This document shows, in pieces, positions 38,849 to 52,881 of a stretch of DNA of 64,000 nucleotides. A program made the position numbers and the translations under genes. Source of the DNA: Callaeas wilsoni. Lineage: Eukaryota > Chordata > Aves > Passeriformes > Callaeidae. The notes below the pieces were generated by a model. That model did not search any database. It was not told the origin of the DNA and was given only the letters and a program-made list of their open reading frames with translations. Position 1 is the first letter of the stretch; the number at the start of each line of letters is the position of its first letter. Where the stretch lies: NCBI GenBank assembly GCA_013398955.1, contig VWPU01001241.1, positions 124,001-188,000 of the forward strand, in the 5' to 3' direction.

Positions 38849-38997
38849 TCAATTGTGTTCCTGTCCACTTTTCCTGTCATATTAATGCCATAGAACTGCT
38901 GCATGGCAGCTATAGCTGATTGCATGGTTTCTGCAGAGCGCAACACCGACATTCGGGGGTCAGTTGGTGGAAGGTAGCCATACTTTTGTAACCATAC
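38849..38997 (-). CDS. MMP16: MMP16 (MT3-MMP) exon 2, propeptide
   Basis: Internal coding exon of 149 bp encoding 49 residues plus two bases of a split codon. The translation begins VWLQKYGYLPPTDPRM and ends INMTGKVDRNTI, the matrixin propeptide (peptidoglycan-binding-like helical fold) that keeps the zymogen inactive in the secretory pathway. The acceptor is ttgcag just before position 38997 and the donor is GA|gtaagt at 38849/38848. The exon starts in phase 0 and ends in phase 2, leaving GA to join the C of exon 3 as Asp. The stretch before the acceptor is only modestly pyrimidine-rich. The residues match what I remember of MMP16 with about one conservative change (AIAAMQQ where I recall ALAAMQQ). 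MMP24 and MMP15 are the closest alternatives; the other exons settle the paralogue. Exon 1, with the signal peptide, is not in the window. Confidence 0.95.
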
Positions 38998-40565
38998 CTG
39001 CAATGACAAGTGCAGTGGCTATTAAATAGAAATTAGAGGTAAATAAAATGCTCCCTAGTAATTCGTTTTATACCACACATAAAGAAGCTTCTAATTTACC
39101 AAGTATAGTTTGGGTGCTTGGGGTTTTTAAATTTATTTTATTTGCAGATAAGAAATTCTTTGGGGATTTTATTTCACCTTCTTTATGAAAGATTCTGTTG
39201 CTGTAAGACTTACAGAGTTTTCTAACCATGAGCCATCTCTCTTTATTATCTGAAACTGCCTGCTTCAATTATTTATTTAATGTATTTATGTATTTATTTG
39301 AAGCTACAACTTAAGCACCTAACCCTGGATCTAGGCACTTGTGGTTTTAAGCAGACAAAATATAAATCTACAATATATGCCACATACAGTTGACTGCCCA
39401 CAGGGCACATAATAATATTCACCATCTACAATAATAAATCCACAAGAGCTCTCATACATTTACACTATATTGTTATTGTCTCTCGAAGAATATGAAAGAG
39501 AGGGTAGGGAGACATTCAGCTTTCTGAGGAGAATATCAAAATCACATACTTATAAGGCAGAGCAGGTGTCCAGGAGACACTGAAGTAGCAGAGTCTGCCT
39601 TCACTTAGAGAAAACTCTCTGATAAAAGGAACTGCCTTTTTAAATCAAGATGGATTTAATGCTGACTGTTCATGCTTTTAATTGTGTAGAAGTGTGAGGT
39701 CCAAATTACTGAAAGCTTCATGGATTAAAGCCAATATCTTAAGAACACTTGGACAAACCCTCTGAAACATGCTGTCCTCTTGAGGCAATGTTTCATAAAC
39801 AAGTAGCTGCAGCTATCATAAGGTTTCTATGCATTCTCAAAATCAAGACTATACAGAGAACAATGAAAGACTTTTGAAGAAGTGAGGGCACTGATACAGC
39901 TTTAAAAATGTCTTTTCATTTGAGGGCTGGAAGTACTAGAATGAAAGGTAAATATATTGCCAATCTACAAGACTCCGTTAAAATGTATTGCTGCAATTTC
40001 ACCTCCCCCAGCAACAAAACATATGTGACCCCATAAATCTGATCTTCTGTTCACAAAAAAAATTAAAATTGATTCAGCTACCTCTTTCAAACATATCACA
40101 TCACAATTTACAGATTCTGAATCATTACATTAATGAATGGTATCCCCACGACACCTTATAGTGTTTTGTGGGCTCCCTCTGCCTCATACAACGCTTCTGG
40201 GTTTCCACCTGTTTGTATATACACTGTTCATATACAGCCTAACACCAACCTATGTATCTATTTTCAGTTTTAAATTTATCTTGCAGAGTCTACTGTTTCA
40301 GTTTCATACCAGGTTAACCATGGTGGGCATTACCCTCTTATGAACACAGTGGAGATGATCATGACGAATTCACTCATTATTAAGGTTCACTTTACTAACA
40401 GTGAATGTGTATTATAGGTGAACATTGGCTCAGTGTAAGTAAAAGATCGAACTGCCATTAAAGATTGTGAAAATCTTCAAGTCATGAGTTCATATATTCC
40501 TAATTTAAACATGTTTACCTTAAACACACATTTCCCCATGCAGTTCACAAACAACCTCAACAAAC

Positions 40566-40669
40566 ACAGAATCACAAAATCACAGAATATTCTGAGTTGG
40601 AAGGGACCCACAAGGATCATCAAATCCAACTCTTAAGTGAATAGCTCACAGGGATCAAACTCACAACAT
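40566..40669 (-). mobile_element. CR1 LINE 3' tail fragment
   Basis: Short CR1 terminus in reverse complement: cacagaatcacaaaatcaca then gaatattctgagttggaagg and gacccacaaggatcatc. The tail with the repeated 8-bp-like unit (acagaatcac/aaaatcac) is at the low-coordinate end. It is of a different subfamily from the copies at 9936 and 37619, judging by the ATTCTGAGTTGGAAGGGACCC block. Confidence 0.9.
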
Positions 40670-43600
40670 GTTTTTGAGCTCCACACAAAAGGGAGATACA
40701 ACAGGACAGGGAGGTATAGACAGGAGTAAGACCTAGACTAAAGTCTTTCACCTTCACATTATCGCTGTATACTGGAACCGTACAGAATAAGAACAAAATT
40801 TTGTTTAATAGATAGGAAAATGCTCTTATTTCCACTAGAAATGAATTGCTACAATCAGTACCTACGTACAACTTTGCATACTCTTACCTTCTCACACTTT
40901 TCAGCTTTAAGGGAGAGCTTGTATACACTAAATGTGTGCAAGATTTAAGTAATTACAGAAATAACTTAGTTTATGTTCCGCTTTGCAGATGAAGCCTGTT
41001 CTTCCCTCCATTATTGGAAGATAGCTCTGAAAGGCCAGACAGAGCCTCAATGTTGGCAAGAACAACATAATATGTGGAAACAAGACCATGGAACTAAGAA
41101 ATAAATATGACACAGAGTGGATTGCTTTCAGTGAAGTATGTAGAGTCTCTTTGAATTAATATTTACAATGAGTATATTTAAGAATGGGGTTATTTTTATA
41201 TTCATCTTCTCAAATCAGTGATATCCAAACAAATAGTAAGGGAAGAAAAATAGTTCTGAGTAGCATGTCACGGTTATGTAAAATGGTGCCACCTTCTTGC
41301 CACCTTCTCAGCAAGAATTTGGTTTGCAGACACAAACCAGGGCTTTTCATGAAGCTCTCTGGGGCCAAGGGCAGACAAAATTGCTTGGTAGGCTTGGGAG
41401 GTCACCTATCACCACGCAAAACCATTCTCACTGCGGCACAACTGAAGAAGTCAGATATATGGGGTTGTAAGTAAGAAAATTTGTCAGAAGTTAAACCTTC
41501 AGATATCTGAATTAGAAAAGCTATTAATACAGAGATAGAAAAAATATCTTGGGGGCTACTGCTCATGGGAGAAATGGAGCAGGGAGAACAAACTGGAATC
41601 TAGCAGAGTGCCACTGCAGAGACACTTAGCAGAAAAGGAAAAGAGAGTTGGCTCAGAAACAGCAGGAGAGGACAGTATAGCCTTTCCCTATCTAAAAAGT
41701 CTTACATACAAGTTAAGTACAGGATGCCTGAAAGCCACCCTCAATCATTGAACAAAGGAAGTAGACCACCTGGGTCCTCTCTCAGCCTTCAAAATAACTT
41801 AGAAGACACAGCCAACATATTGGAAAGTCAGATGACATTCTGAAAGTAAGTTCCTTTTTGAAAATTCAGACAAATTCACCTCCAGGCTGGTGAATGTTTG
41901 AGAGCTAGTAGCATTTAGTGTTACCAAATTCTTTACTCTGTCCTTATGAGAAAGGATTATGAAACAAGAAAAAAGACAGCAAATCTGGTTCTGTAGTTTT
42001 CTGAAGGAAGGACAGAAAATTTTGAAGGACCTTGGCTCAGACTACCAGATATCTGAAATATGCACCTCAGATTCTATTGTTCATAGCCCAAATGCTGTGA
42101 ACTATAGAGGAGAAGCTTAACTTAAAGCCCAGAATATATAGGGGGGCAAAACAGCAAAAAGGAAAAGAAACAGTATGAGAAGGAGAATGAAAGAAAGTAA
42201 TTTTCTCTCCATCTTGTATATTAGAGGCAAGCTATAAAAGAAATTATATGCAGAAGAATTTTCCCCTCCCCTCTACTGAAATTAGACTTATTCTGCCTTA
42301 ATGTGCTTCATCAATGACAATGTCTTGGCGAGCCCCATCCTGAGGAAATCACTGGTCTTGGAACAAAGAAATAGTGAAGTAGATCCATCTAACATGTAAT
42401 GTCTTGTATGCCAACAGGGACCCTTTGCACAGACTCCAAATAAGTGATATGTTTCATTCCTTTATTCAATTTAAGAAGATAAAATACTGCTACTTCAAGT
42501 CAAGTTTTTGGGCAGGACTTTCTTGTCCTGCTGCAAAATGAGAACCATGGTACCTCTCAGGTAACCACAGAAAAACACAGCTGGAAGGCAACAGGTTCCA
42601 CCATTTCCCTCTCTAGTACAGTGCTTTAGTATCCTACTGCTGTGAAGTTTCCTTTAGAGCTGAATCCTTCTTACGAGAATTTAAGCCTGTTAAGTACATA
42701 TTAACTGAATAATAACTACAGTTATTCAGTTATTCATTTCCCCTCTGAAGCAGCCTTTTATGTATTTGAACTTTCTGATGTGAGTCACTATTTCTACTAT
42801 TTTAAAAATGAACTAAAGAAACCTCTTTTGCTTAATCATATTTCATTATCTGCATTAACCTCCAGAAAACTTGAAGCTAAAATCTGTCTTTACTAAGCAT
42901 CTGCTTGCACTAGATTTCTATGTTAGTTCCATTTTTGGTCTATTAACAAACACTGGAGTGTAGCTGAAGTGTAAGGAGTAATTCAGAAGAACATAGACAC
43001 CCAAATATTTCATTTTGGAAAGAAAAACAAGAAACCAGAAAACCCAGAAATAAAATTAGCCTAAAAATATTTTTATTCAGTAACAGAACTTCAAGGTTTA
43101 CATCCCATTCACCTATACATTTAAAAGTTTTAAACCCATGATTTACACATTTTGCCCACCAGAAAAGTTTCTTCACCCTAATTCCACCTTCTGTTTTCAT
43201 AATTGTAAAGAAAATGATAAACAGAATAGGTTGGTGATGAAATCTGTAGACACAAGAGGAGTTTGTTGAGGACCTGACACTTCTATAGGCATCCATGGAA
43301 CCTGTAACTGCTCAGCCCATGAGCTGTATCACCTTCCAGATTCTGAATGTCATTGACTAGATACCTAGGGTTTGGGGATTATTTCTGACATGATGAGAAA
43401 ATCTTTTCATTTCAGTTTGTAACTGCTACTTATGCTATCCTGTATGGATCATCTGGCTATGGAATAGATAGAACTTTCTCATATGGATGTAATTTTTTCT
43501 CCTCTAAAGGATAAAGAATGGGATAACTTAAAGTATATTAGACATACCAAGGGATTTTAATAATTCAGATTTTTGCTCGTTTAGGAAGAAAGACTGATCT

Positions 43601-46257
43601 TAAAAACAGTATGTTGACACCAAACTCTTACTAAGAACAAAGAAAATCCATGTATCATCATTAAAGATTAAACAAGAATATTATTAAGATAATCAGAGTT
43701 TCAGAAAGATTACTGATTTCTAAGATAGAAGAAAGCTTAGCAACAAATTATTACTGTCATTCCTGAATGACAGTACATAGTATAAGCTACAGTACAATTA
43801 TGTTCTATGAACCTGAAAGCTTAGTAAATCAGTCTAATAAAGCATGCATCAAAACAATTTCATAAATATCTTCAGTAGTGCAGCTGCATATCATTATTAT
43901 TCATGTATTCCTGTTCCTTTTTTAGATTTTATCTGCAAACAGAATTCCTATCTGCACTGAGTAAAACTGTGATATTTCATAATTTCAAAATATTTTGACT
44001 TCTGTTTTTTAATACACTTCCACGAAAGACACTATAAGTGAAATTATTTAAACTGTCTGAGTAATTCAGGAGATTTATATTTTCTAAAAGCATGCATTTA
44101 TGATTCTAACTTACAGAGATCACCACAGGATTTAGTATTTCAAGTGCTGATGTAATTTTGAAAAGCGATTGAAGGCTTTAACTATATAAGCTACCTCTAG
44201 TATTAGTATCCATATGACCAAATTATTTCTTCATTTAGGTCAAATAATCACGGCTAATGATGTGTTTTAATTACAGACCTACCTATTGCAGCTAATACTA
44301 CCTTTTCAGTGACAACTTGATAGACAGATAGCCAGAACAATGTTTACACAGAGCATTATATGAAATCTTCTGATGTTTTTCCTTCCTCTTGTCTCCAGTG
44401 TCACCAGTTCCTCATCAGTGGTGTTTTCTTAACAGAATACACTGATGTGAATGGGTATATGGTGCATAGCATAGATCTAGTAAGAAAAATACTTCCAAAA
44501 AAAAAGCACGTAACACATAGTCCATGAGAGTCTAACCTAGTCCATCAGTAATGTCTCCAGAATGAAAACAAGAATTAGGATAGATAAAACAGAAGTTTAA
44601 TGGTCATGATTGGTTTATTATCCATGGTTTTAAGTTGAGATAACTAATCCTTAGCAACCAAAAAACCAGCTTGCATGTTCAGAGTACACTGAAGCTCACA
44701 AACAAATCAATTTCTTGGAAATTGTATGGCAGTGTGGAAAAGATCTTAAATAGAAAGAAGCGTCTTCAGACCAAGCAATTATCTTTTTTATCACTATGAA
44801 CATGCCAGAAAGAAAAAGTCAAAACACTACCTTGCACAATATAGTTCTCCACTGACATAAACTAGAAAGTGACTAACTTATTTTCTCGCGAATTATTGTG
44901 ACAACCTCCCAAGAAACAATTTACATGTGGCGCCAGCACAGTCTTAGACACATTAATGATGGTAATCTTTACTGGGGATTACAAAATTTGTAGCAGGGAC
45001 TTAGTTCAGACAAGTCTGAGATGTCTAGGTTGCAGCTTGCACCACAGTAAATACTTAGATGTGGTAGTAGAAGTAGCAGAATTCTTCTGTGACCTCACAG
45101 TGGGCCACAGAAGAGATTAAATTTGGCTTCATTGGGTTCAGGGTTGCTGCAGCTAGTCGGTTCAAAATTAATTAAGGCACCTCCACTGTTCTATTATGTA
45201 TCTGCCTATTGTTTTTTTCTGTGTTCTAGCTACAAAATAGATGTGAAACTGAACAATCTTATCGTATTAGTCTCCAACAGTACAAAACCAGATTTACCAA
45301 CACATGATACTGCATGTCAGCAGAGGGGTGACAACATGGAATTTCGCCACTCACATGTATGGTGACAGAGATAGCTTTAAAAGGGTACTCCTGTTCCCAG
45401 TGAGAGGCAGCTCAAGAATGAAGACTGCAGCCCAAGGTCAGAAGCTCTGCCTTGTAAGTGACCTTGATTCAAACTCAGAGTCCAAGGAGTGACAAAAGTA
45501 AAAAGGAAAAATGTATTCAAAACTGTGTGCTGAACTCCTCTCATTTGTAATTCAAGTTTAGTTTATATATTCTAAATAATTTCCTTTACTGCCACACTTA
45601 CACATGGGAAAACCAATGTAGCTTGAGAGCAGCACAAGTGGGAGGTGTAAAAGAGCTGTCGGGAGCGCCAGGCCAGAGCCATTTACAGATCCCAGGCAGA
45701 TGGGAATCTACCAGCAAGCAGCCGGTGTGGGGTCTGCATATAGCACTGTCCTTCAGCGACTGAAATATCCTTGGAACAGAGATTAGACACTACCCAGCTC
45801 CAAACGCAGAAGCTACATTGTTTATTCACTGCTTCTACTGTCTGTGTGGCGGGTGGGTTAGTGGTATAACAACTCTGACACGAATCCCTGGCCTGGAAAG
45901 GAACTCTTGATCATTTCCTGTAACACATTTATAACTGACTTCAGAACGTGGACTTTATTCCTTAGTTGCTCTGAGAAATTTTCTTCAATCACTAATAGAA
46001 ATCTCTGGCAAAGTCTGGCAAAGACCCAGACCAGTGGGAATACTTCCACAAATAAAACTTACAGTTCTAGTAGATGTAAATACTCAATCATACAGCTCAT
46101 GTTAAAGGATGCTGTCTCTGCATCTTACTAGAATTTCTATAGCTTCTAGAAAAATATTAAGTGCTCTGCAGGGATAAGAATGCTGTATTGAATAGTCTGG
46201 CTGAATATGACCTGACTGGTTCCAAAAAAAGGAAAAGAAAGAAACTTCTAAGGCCAT

Positions 46258-46645
46258 GAAGATTAATAAGGGACTTGAGCATCACTCCTATGAAGAAAGA
46301 CAGAGAGCTGTGACTTTTCAGCTTAGAGAAGAGAAGGCTCCAGGGGTATCTTATCTATGTACACAAATATCTGAAAGGAGGCAGCAGAGAAGATGGAGTC
46401 GGGCTCTTTTCAGCAGTGGCCAGTAACATGACCAGAGATTATGGGTACAAACTGAAACACACGATGTTCCTTCTCAAGTCTAAGGAAACACTTTTTTACT
46501 GTGAGGGTCATCAAACACTGGCAACAGGTTGCCCAGAGATGCTGTGGAGCCTCCATTCTTGGAGATTCTCAAAAGCCATCTGGACATGGCCCTGGGAAGA
46601 GGTTGAACAGAGCTCTCTTTCAACAACATCTATTCAATAACCCCT
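46258..46645 (+). mobile_element. CR1 LINE fragment, antisense to MMP16
   Basis: Forward-strand CR1 with its conserved order of blocks: gacttgagcatcactcctat, gcttagagaagagaaggctc, tactgtgagggtcatcaaac, actggcaacaggttgcccag and catctggacatggccctggg. It is diverged and lacks a clear terminal microsatellite. The open frame at 46416-46640 is not a protein gene; it lies within the element's non-coding 3' part. Confidence 0.92.
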
Positions 46646-49600
46646 GTGGCTTATGAATTTTGGTTTATGAAATTCATAAACTAACAAAGAACATGGCTGC
46701 AACTTTGCAACTTTCTGCCTGATAGCTAAACAATTGTATACATTTAGAAAGAATTGTTGTCTACTCTTTTGATAACCATTATATTGTGGGGAATGGAGAT
46801 TACCCACAAGATTCCATAACCTCCAGTCCCTTTAAGACTCAAACTTTTTACTTTTTTTGCCTCTTTCTGTCCCTATGTCTATCTTCTGAGAGGTTAGTCA
46901 TGTGTTCCTACTTGGAACATCCTTGATCTTTCCTGGATTTAGATCATCCTTTTCTTTTATGGTTCTCTGTGGCTCATTACATGTAGCTGTGGAGTTCATT
47001 CAGATGCCTGGATCCCAGAACACCACTGACCAGATCAAGGTGATGGGCATATAACAAAAACAATGATGAGACTGGAGTCAGAGCAATTCTGGTTGAACGA
47101 AAGGCCCGTGAGGTGTTCCCTGGAAAATCATTGCTCACTTTTTGGTAGCAAAAATGAGTGATGCCTCCCAACTTTCCTCTTCACATTGCAAGTATTTAGA
47201 CAAGGCTTTGAACGTATCAATCACTATATAAATGCAACTGTAGTTTGGTGAGATATCAAAAAAGGCAAGAGTTCCAAGTGAGTCTTTCACCACACTCCAG
47301 ATCACTCCATCTTGTTGTTGCCTTGGTATGAGCATCTTTGACCCCTATAACTTTACAATACCTCACCTGCAAGCTGATTATTTTGGTCTAATCCAAATAT
47401 ATATTGATGACATAACTTTGACTATGCTTAGCATCGCAAAATTTTAGAGCAGAGTTGTTTATTCTTACAAAAAAAGGCAAGCAGGGAACGAACAACAGCT
47501 AGGGAAACAGAATTTGCTGTTTAGATCCTACAGCTTAGTGCTTGCTTGAACTTTTGCTTCTTCTGGTTCAGATTTCTCAAGAGAAAGCCTATCTCCCCTC
47601 ACACACATATTCTAAACAATCAAAGCAATGCATTTCACCATGAATTGATGAGGACTGCCTCTCTGCTTCAATCGCCGTCCTACAAGCAGCAAAGCTCCAT
47701 GTGGTTGGCACTAGCTGGAAATGACCACATCTTTTTTTAGGCTCTGAGAATATCATTGCAGGCAACCATGTACTTCAAAAAAGAGGTACGCATATCACTA
47801 AAACTTAATAAAAATATATGATTTTTCCTCATAGGCTGTAAAATCATTAGCAGCAGCAGCTGCACCAGAAACAGAAACTTTATACTACTATAAGACTGAA
47901 GTAAGAAATCTTGGTTATTTGGTATGTCTGTCTTCTATGGTGTAATTATAAATTACATGCTGTCATGTAAACCAAAAGGAAAACAAAACCAGCAGTGTAT
48001 TGACCAAAAACACAGTAATGACCAAAAACACTTTCCTTTTTATACATCCCAATAGGTTGTTTCAAATAATTTTAATAAAAGTATTAAAACTTTGTTCTAA
48101 ATTTATGTAGGAAATATATAAATACATAATGTACCAACAGATGGTGGTGTGCTACTTTAAAAATGCTTGTGGGAAGGTAGTCCATTGTAATAAAAGGAAA
48201 AGGTCAACCTACAAAGTTCCTTTGGGGAAAATGATTATTCAAACCATATTTGGCACTTGGTATTTGAATCCATTAGATAAAATAACTTTACTATTATAAT
48301 TTATGCAGTTTCAATTTATAACACTGAAATAGATGAAATGCAACTTAAATATCTAAAGGAAATGTAACTTGAATGAACTTTTTTAAAATCCATATTACCT
48401 TTATTTAATTTTCTTCATTATAATAGGTTTTTCCTCATTTTATAAACATAAGAAAGATCATATTCTGAATCACAGAAACATCCACTAAATATCTACATAA
48501 ATGTCTTTCCTGAATAGATATCAATATCATGAATATTCTTATATTATGGGTTAAACTAAAATTGCATTAAAGCAAAAGAATAGAAATGCAACAGCACAAT
48601 GCATATTTTTTGTTGATTTATACTTCACAGTTTTTTTACTACACCTTTATAGATAAAATTGCCTGTAAATTCATACTGTACCACACATAAGCAATGTTTA
48701 AAAGTTTATGTCTGTAGAAAACCAACAGGCTGTGCCAAAGTCAAAAGCAAAGCTGCCTTCAGTGGAAACAGGAGGTATTTCACTGAACCAGGTAGTTCCT
48801 TTATTTGGATGAATATCACTTTTACTTTTATTTCTTTCCATGTATTTTTAAGCAATTAATGATGTCATGACTACGAGCAACATAAAATTTTATAGCACGG
48901 TATGTTTGTTTACCACAGTCAAAAGAGTTTTTAAATGCAAATATATGAATGTATGCTATATCCACTTTTAAATTGAAAATACTATTTTTTTCCTTCTGCT
49001 TTTCCAAGTCGGATATGTAAGATGCAAAATTTCAGATTCTGTGCTTCCTTGCTGGATGTCATTGCATATATTAGAAATACTTCCTTTTTTTGACTGGTCT
49101 AAGATTTTAGATAACAGTACTATTATAGCTCTTTGAAAAATCTGATTTATGTTTTCCTGCAGAAATCTGTAGATAGAAGATGAACATGGATTTTATAAAT
49201 ACATAAAATTGATGTATTATATCAGTCTATCATTTCCCAGGGAGAGACAAGAAGAAAACGTAATGAACAAAAATGGTAATACTGTTTTTCCCAAACTGCT
49301 TTATTTGGTCTACATGGCAGAATGAAAAAAAAAACCAAAAGTAAATACTACGACAGAACATTTAAAAGAAAAGCCTCATAACATCTGCAAGGAGGCCAGG
49401 GAGCTAATAAAAAAAGGAAGTAAATTCCCTGAATTGCATGACTTCTTCATGAGGAAGAAGGATAACATTTTAGAACAGCCACTGTTTTTCAATGAACACA
49501 GTCAATTCAGCTACATAACGAGTGTATCTGATCAGAGGCCTTAATGATGAAAAGCAAAAGGCAGTACAGAAAATAGCTTGTCCTCTATCCCACACTGTTT

Positions 49601-50479
49601 TAGTTTCTGACTTATTCCCCAGTTTTGGAAATGCTGGTCCAGTAGAAGAGTTTCCATGGGATACTGATCTATAATTCATGTTTCCCAGTTTCATTTCCAA
49701 CACTTCAGAAAATGCCTATGGGAGATGACTCTGCCACAGGGAGGGCAGGGATCAATCAGAACCTAGCGCTGCCATTTATACATGCTTGCTTCTAATGATT
49801 CTCTTTGATAGTTTATGCAAATTACACCTGTCTTTATTTTCCTCTGGTATATGTGGTTCAAATGAAGCCAGATAGTACCCTACAGCTAAAGAGGTAACAA
49901 CAATACCGAGTAAACATTTTTACTTTTTTTAATTAATTTTCAACAATGATCGCATATCTTTCATTAATTCTGTTTTAGCATGGATAACAATGGATGAATA
50001 CAGTAGCTTTTCTGTATAGAGTTCAAATCTTATGTCACAAGAAAAGGCGAATTCAGTACTGGAATTCATGGCATTTGACTCCTGCCAATAATGTTAAGGC
50101 GAAGGAAAAAAGAGAGAAGGTATAGAGAAAACAATCTTGCTTGCTATAATAAAGCCATATAAATTCAAAGGTAAAATATTTCTTTCCCTTGAAGCAATGT
50201 CTGTGTAGATTAGTGGCAGAATATGACCAACTCAGGCTAGCTTTATTAGCCTCTTACTTTAATAAAGACAAAAAAATCCTTACACATCATTTGGTGTCTA
50301 TTCTGCTTGTAGTACACTAACTCCCCAGCTGTTTGTAAGCCTTCTGCAAGTAGCAAAAAAACTGAATATATTTCAGTACATCTGCAACTCTCCTTTTTAT
50401 GTCATCCTCTAAACTCTGTTTTTGTTAAAGGGCAGAATTACAAAAATAGAAGGGGGAAGGGGAAGTGGTAGATTGATTC

Positions 50480-50745
50480 ATGTGAGGGATGTGACAAGGT
50501 GATTCCTGCTGGCAGAAAGGGACAGAGTAATTGCTTCAAAGCAAGCCATGGGATTATCTTTTATTAGCTCCTCTATGGGCTACGGTCATGTGTTTTGCAA
50601 TTTTAAAATATAGTAGAACAATTTCAGCTTTGTTTAATTAGGACCTGATGCTGTGAATTCCTGGGTACTCTCAGTAGCCAAAGGTTCGGATGGGTGCTTA
50701 GAGCACTCAGTACCAGCTCAGCTCAATCAAGTGTCACTACCAACC
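50480..50745. promoter_or_regulatory. Candidate conserved non-coding element in intron 1
   Basis: Dense non-repetitive block with GAGTAATTGC, an inverted repeat TTGCTT-CA-AAGCAA (50531-50544) and TTTAATTAGG (50633-50642). No coding explanation is evident. The assignment rests on motif density only. Confidence 0.28.
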
Positions 50746-51357
50746 AACAGCAAGATTAGGATTTATCCATACTTTTATGTGTATTAAAAAAAATAACTTG
50801 CTTAAAGAAAATAATTTCCTTACACTCATCGCTGGTAATATTTGCAAAGTTCAGACATTTTAGAGGTTGGGGTGTTTCACTGGTGTCCTAGCTCAAACAT
50901 GTAGATAGAATAACAACGGCAGAAAAGGCCAGGGAAAATTATATGTGTATGCTTTTCTGTTTTCTTCTTCCAAAAGATATGGTCTTCCATGAAATTAAGA
51001 AGGCTAGTACACAATACAAGTAACTTAGTACGTTTTGAAAATTACATTTGCAATTAATAATTATCACAGGTCCTGTATTCTTGTAGCAATATCATTAGTA
51101 TTTTAATCCTGCAAATACAATATTAAGCATCCCAAGCAGCAGTTTATTTGACATTAATTTGTTTTTAGTTTAACCTATGTTTTTTACACTTGGTCTACCA
51201 TAAACTAGAGGCAAAATTAGACCTAGTTTTACCCATTCAGCAATTCAATCCAAATTTCCAAAAGTATGTATACAGTTTTTTAGAGGTTCAAAGTGCAAGG
51301 GTGCACTTTGTTTATCTGTGTATGTATATATATATATGATTCAGAGAAAAATTAAAC

Positions 51358-51373
51358 TTTTTTTTTTTTTTTT
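51358..51373. repeat. T16 homopolymer
   Basis: Sixteen T residues close to a TATATATATAT stretch (51327-51337). Confidence 0.9.
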
Positions 51374-51460
51374 AGTTTTGGTCTTAGAAACAAGAAAAAA
51401 AATTAATATAGTAATTGAGCAAACAATTGCTAATGAAAAATCTGAATACTGTATTTCTCA

Positions 51461-51507
51461 GCTCCTACTGAGAAGGAAAGGAAAGCTCCTACTGAGGAAG
51501 GAAAAAA
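51461..51507. repeat. 24-bp tandem duplication
   Basis: GCTCCTACTGAG(A/G)AAGGAAA occurs twice back to back, the copies starting at 51461 and 51485. It lies in an A-rich region that continues to 51599. Confidence 0.85.
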
Positions 51508-51547
51508 CCTTAGGAAAAAAGAGCACTGTAAGTGTTGTTGTACTGGA

Positions 51548-51599
51548 AACCAAAAAAAAACCCCAAAAAACCAACACTAAAAATAAGGAAAAAAAAAGT
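51548..51599. repeat. A-rich low-complexity tract
   Basis: Runs of A separated by CC and single T or G bases. It supports a lysine-rich open frame at 51318-51635 that is not a gene. Confidence 0.8.
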
Positions 51600-52838
51600 T
51601 TAAAAAGAGAGAAAACAGAGTTAGGAATCAAATGAATCCTGAATTTTGCAAACATCAAGCTCTTCTACAGATTAAGGTACCTCAGAACTGCAAATACGGA
51701 ACCCAAAAAACCTCCAACCTGTGATCCATGTAGAGTGAACAAAAAAGTTCAGATTATGATTGATGTGGCACAAACTCCTTAGGATTGATTGTTCTAGTCC
51801 ATCCTATCCCAAATTAGAACAGATACACAAGATATTTCCAACTGAGATCTTCCAGTAGGTGGTGGACATCATGGAAGAAGTATTCTCATGCTGTTGTGCT
51901 GTTTTTCTGTATGACAGCTGAAGTACAACTAATTTTAGAAACTCAGCAATGTTTTTTAACTTTCTACAGGTAAGAGATAACAGTATGTTTTTACACTGTT
52001 TAAAGGTGATGATTGTGTGATAAATATCTGCAATACAAATTCTATTTTTATTAAGAGCTACTTCCTTACTTAAAATTCTGCAACTGACCTTCATCATACC
52101 TATTCTAAGGGGTTTTTTTTTAATATATGCTTGCCACTATATTTTTTTCTGTAAGAAATTCTTCATGAAAAGTAATCTTTCTTCCAATCTAAGGAATATT
52201 CAGTTTGAGAAAATTCATATTCATTCCATCAGTTAAAGGTTGATTTTTAAAAAGCAATTTTCACTTTAAAATTTACTGTCCTCTTCAACTGATCCACATA
52301 AATGCTTGAAAATATAAACAGAACTCAGTTCAGCTTTTCTTATTCTTCAGGCTGATCCTATTTAGTCTTCTGGAATGAAACAATATTAATACAGAACCTT
52401 ACAAAATGGCATTCCCACACTAATTTCCTCTCACCCTTTTCTAGAATTCTCTTTCCTTGATGAATCACTTTCAGAGATCAAGTTGTCAGAACCTAACAAA
52501 CAGTATGTAAGAAAATAGTAACAGAGTATATTAATGATATTAAAAAATTTCAGACTTTTTAGAATTGTTTTTAAATGCCCTAGCATTTTCTTTTTGTAGC
52601 ACACTGAATGGCTGTTTTTGCTGAGCTGACTAAAACATTGCCCAACTCTCTTCCATCAGTGTCTACAATTAATTTAGAAATCTGCAATGTATGTGAAGAA
52701 TTCAAATGATCCCCTCTAGCAGGCATTACTCCATCACTCCATCAGCACTGAGTTCCACCTGCCACCTTCAATAAATTGATAACCATTCACTCCAATCCAC
52801 ACACGCTGAGAACTGAACTACAGCATTCAGCAAATAAC

Positions 52839-52881
52839 TTCTCTCTGTCTCTTTCTGTCTCTCTGTATCCCTCTCTCTCTC
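52839..52881. repeat. (CT)n/(CTGT)n pyrimidine microsatellite
   Basis: CTCTCTGTCT and CTTTCTGTCT units followed by CCCTCTCTCTCTC, about 43 bp of almost pure pyrimidine on the plus strand. Confidence 0.92.

Noticed and set aside
42512..42531. Hairpin GCAGGAC-TTTCTT-GTCCTGC considered as a terminator or structured RNA
   Set aside because: A single 7-bp stem is expected by chance at this length, and bacterial-type terminators have no meaning in this context.
42943..43296. 117-codon minus-strand open frame in intron 1
   Set aside because: No family resemblance, and it is not bounded by good splice sites or a promoter. The hydrophobic stretches follow from T-rich sequence.
47135..47335. Minus-strand frame containing YIVIDTF, faintly like a retroviral-type integrase core
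   Set aside because: Only one short word matches. No zinc-binding HHCC region, no further DDE residues in continuation, no flanking LTR or pol sequence. Treated as chance.
51318..51635. 105-codon lysine-rich plus-strand frame
   Set aside because: It is a product of A-rich low-complexity DNA and a small tandem duplication.
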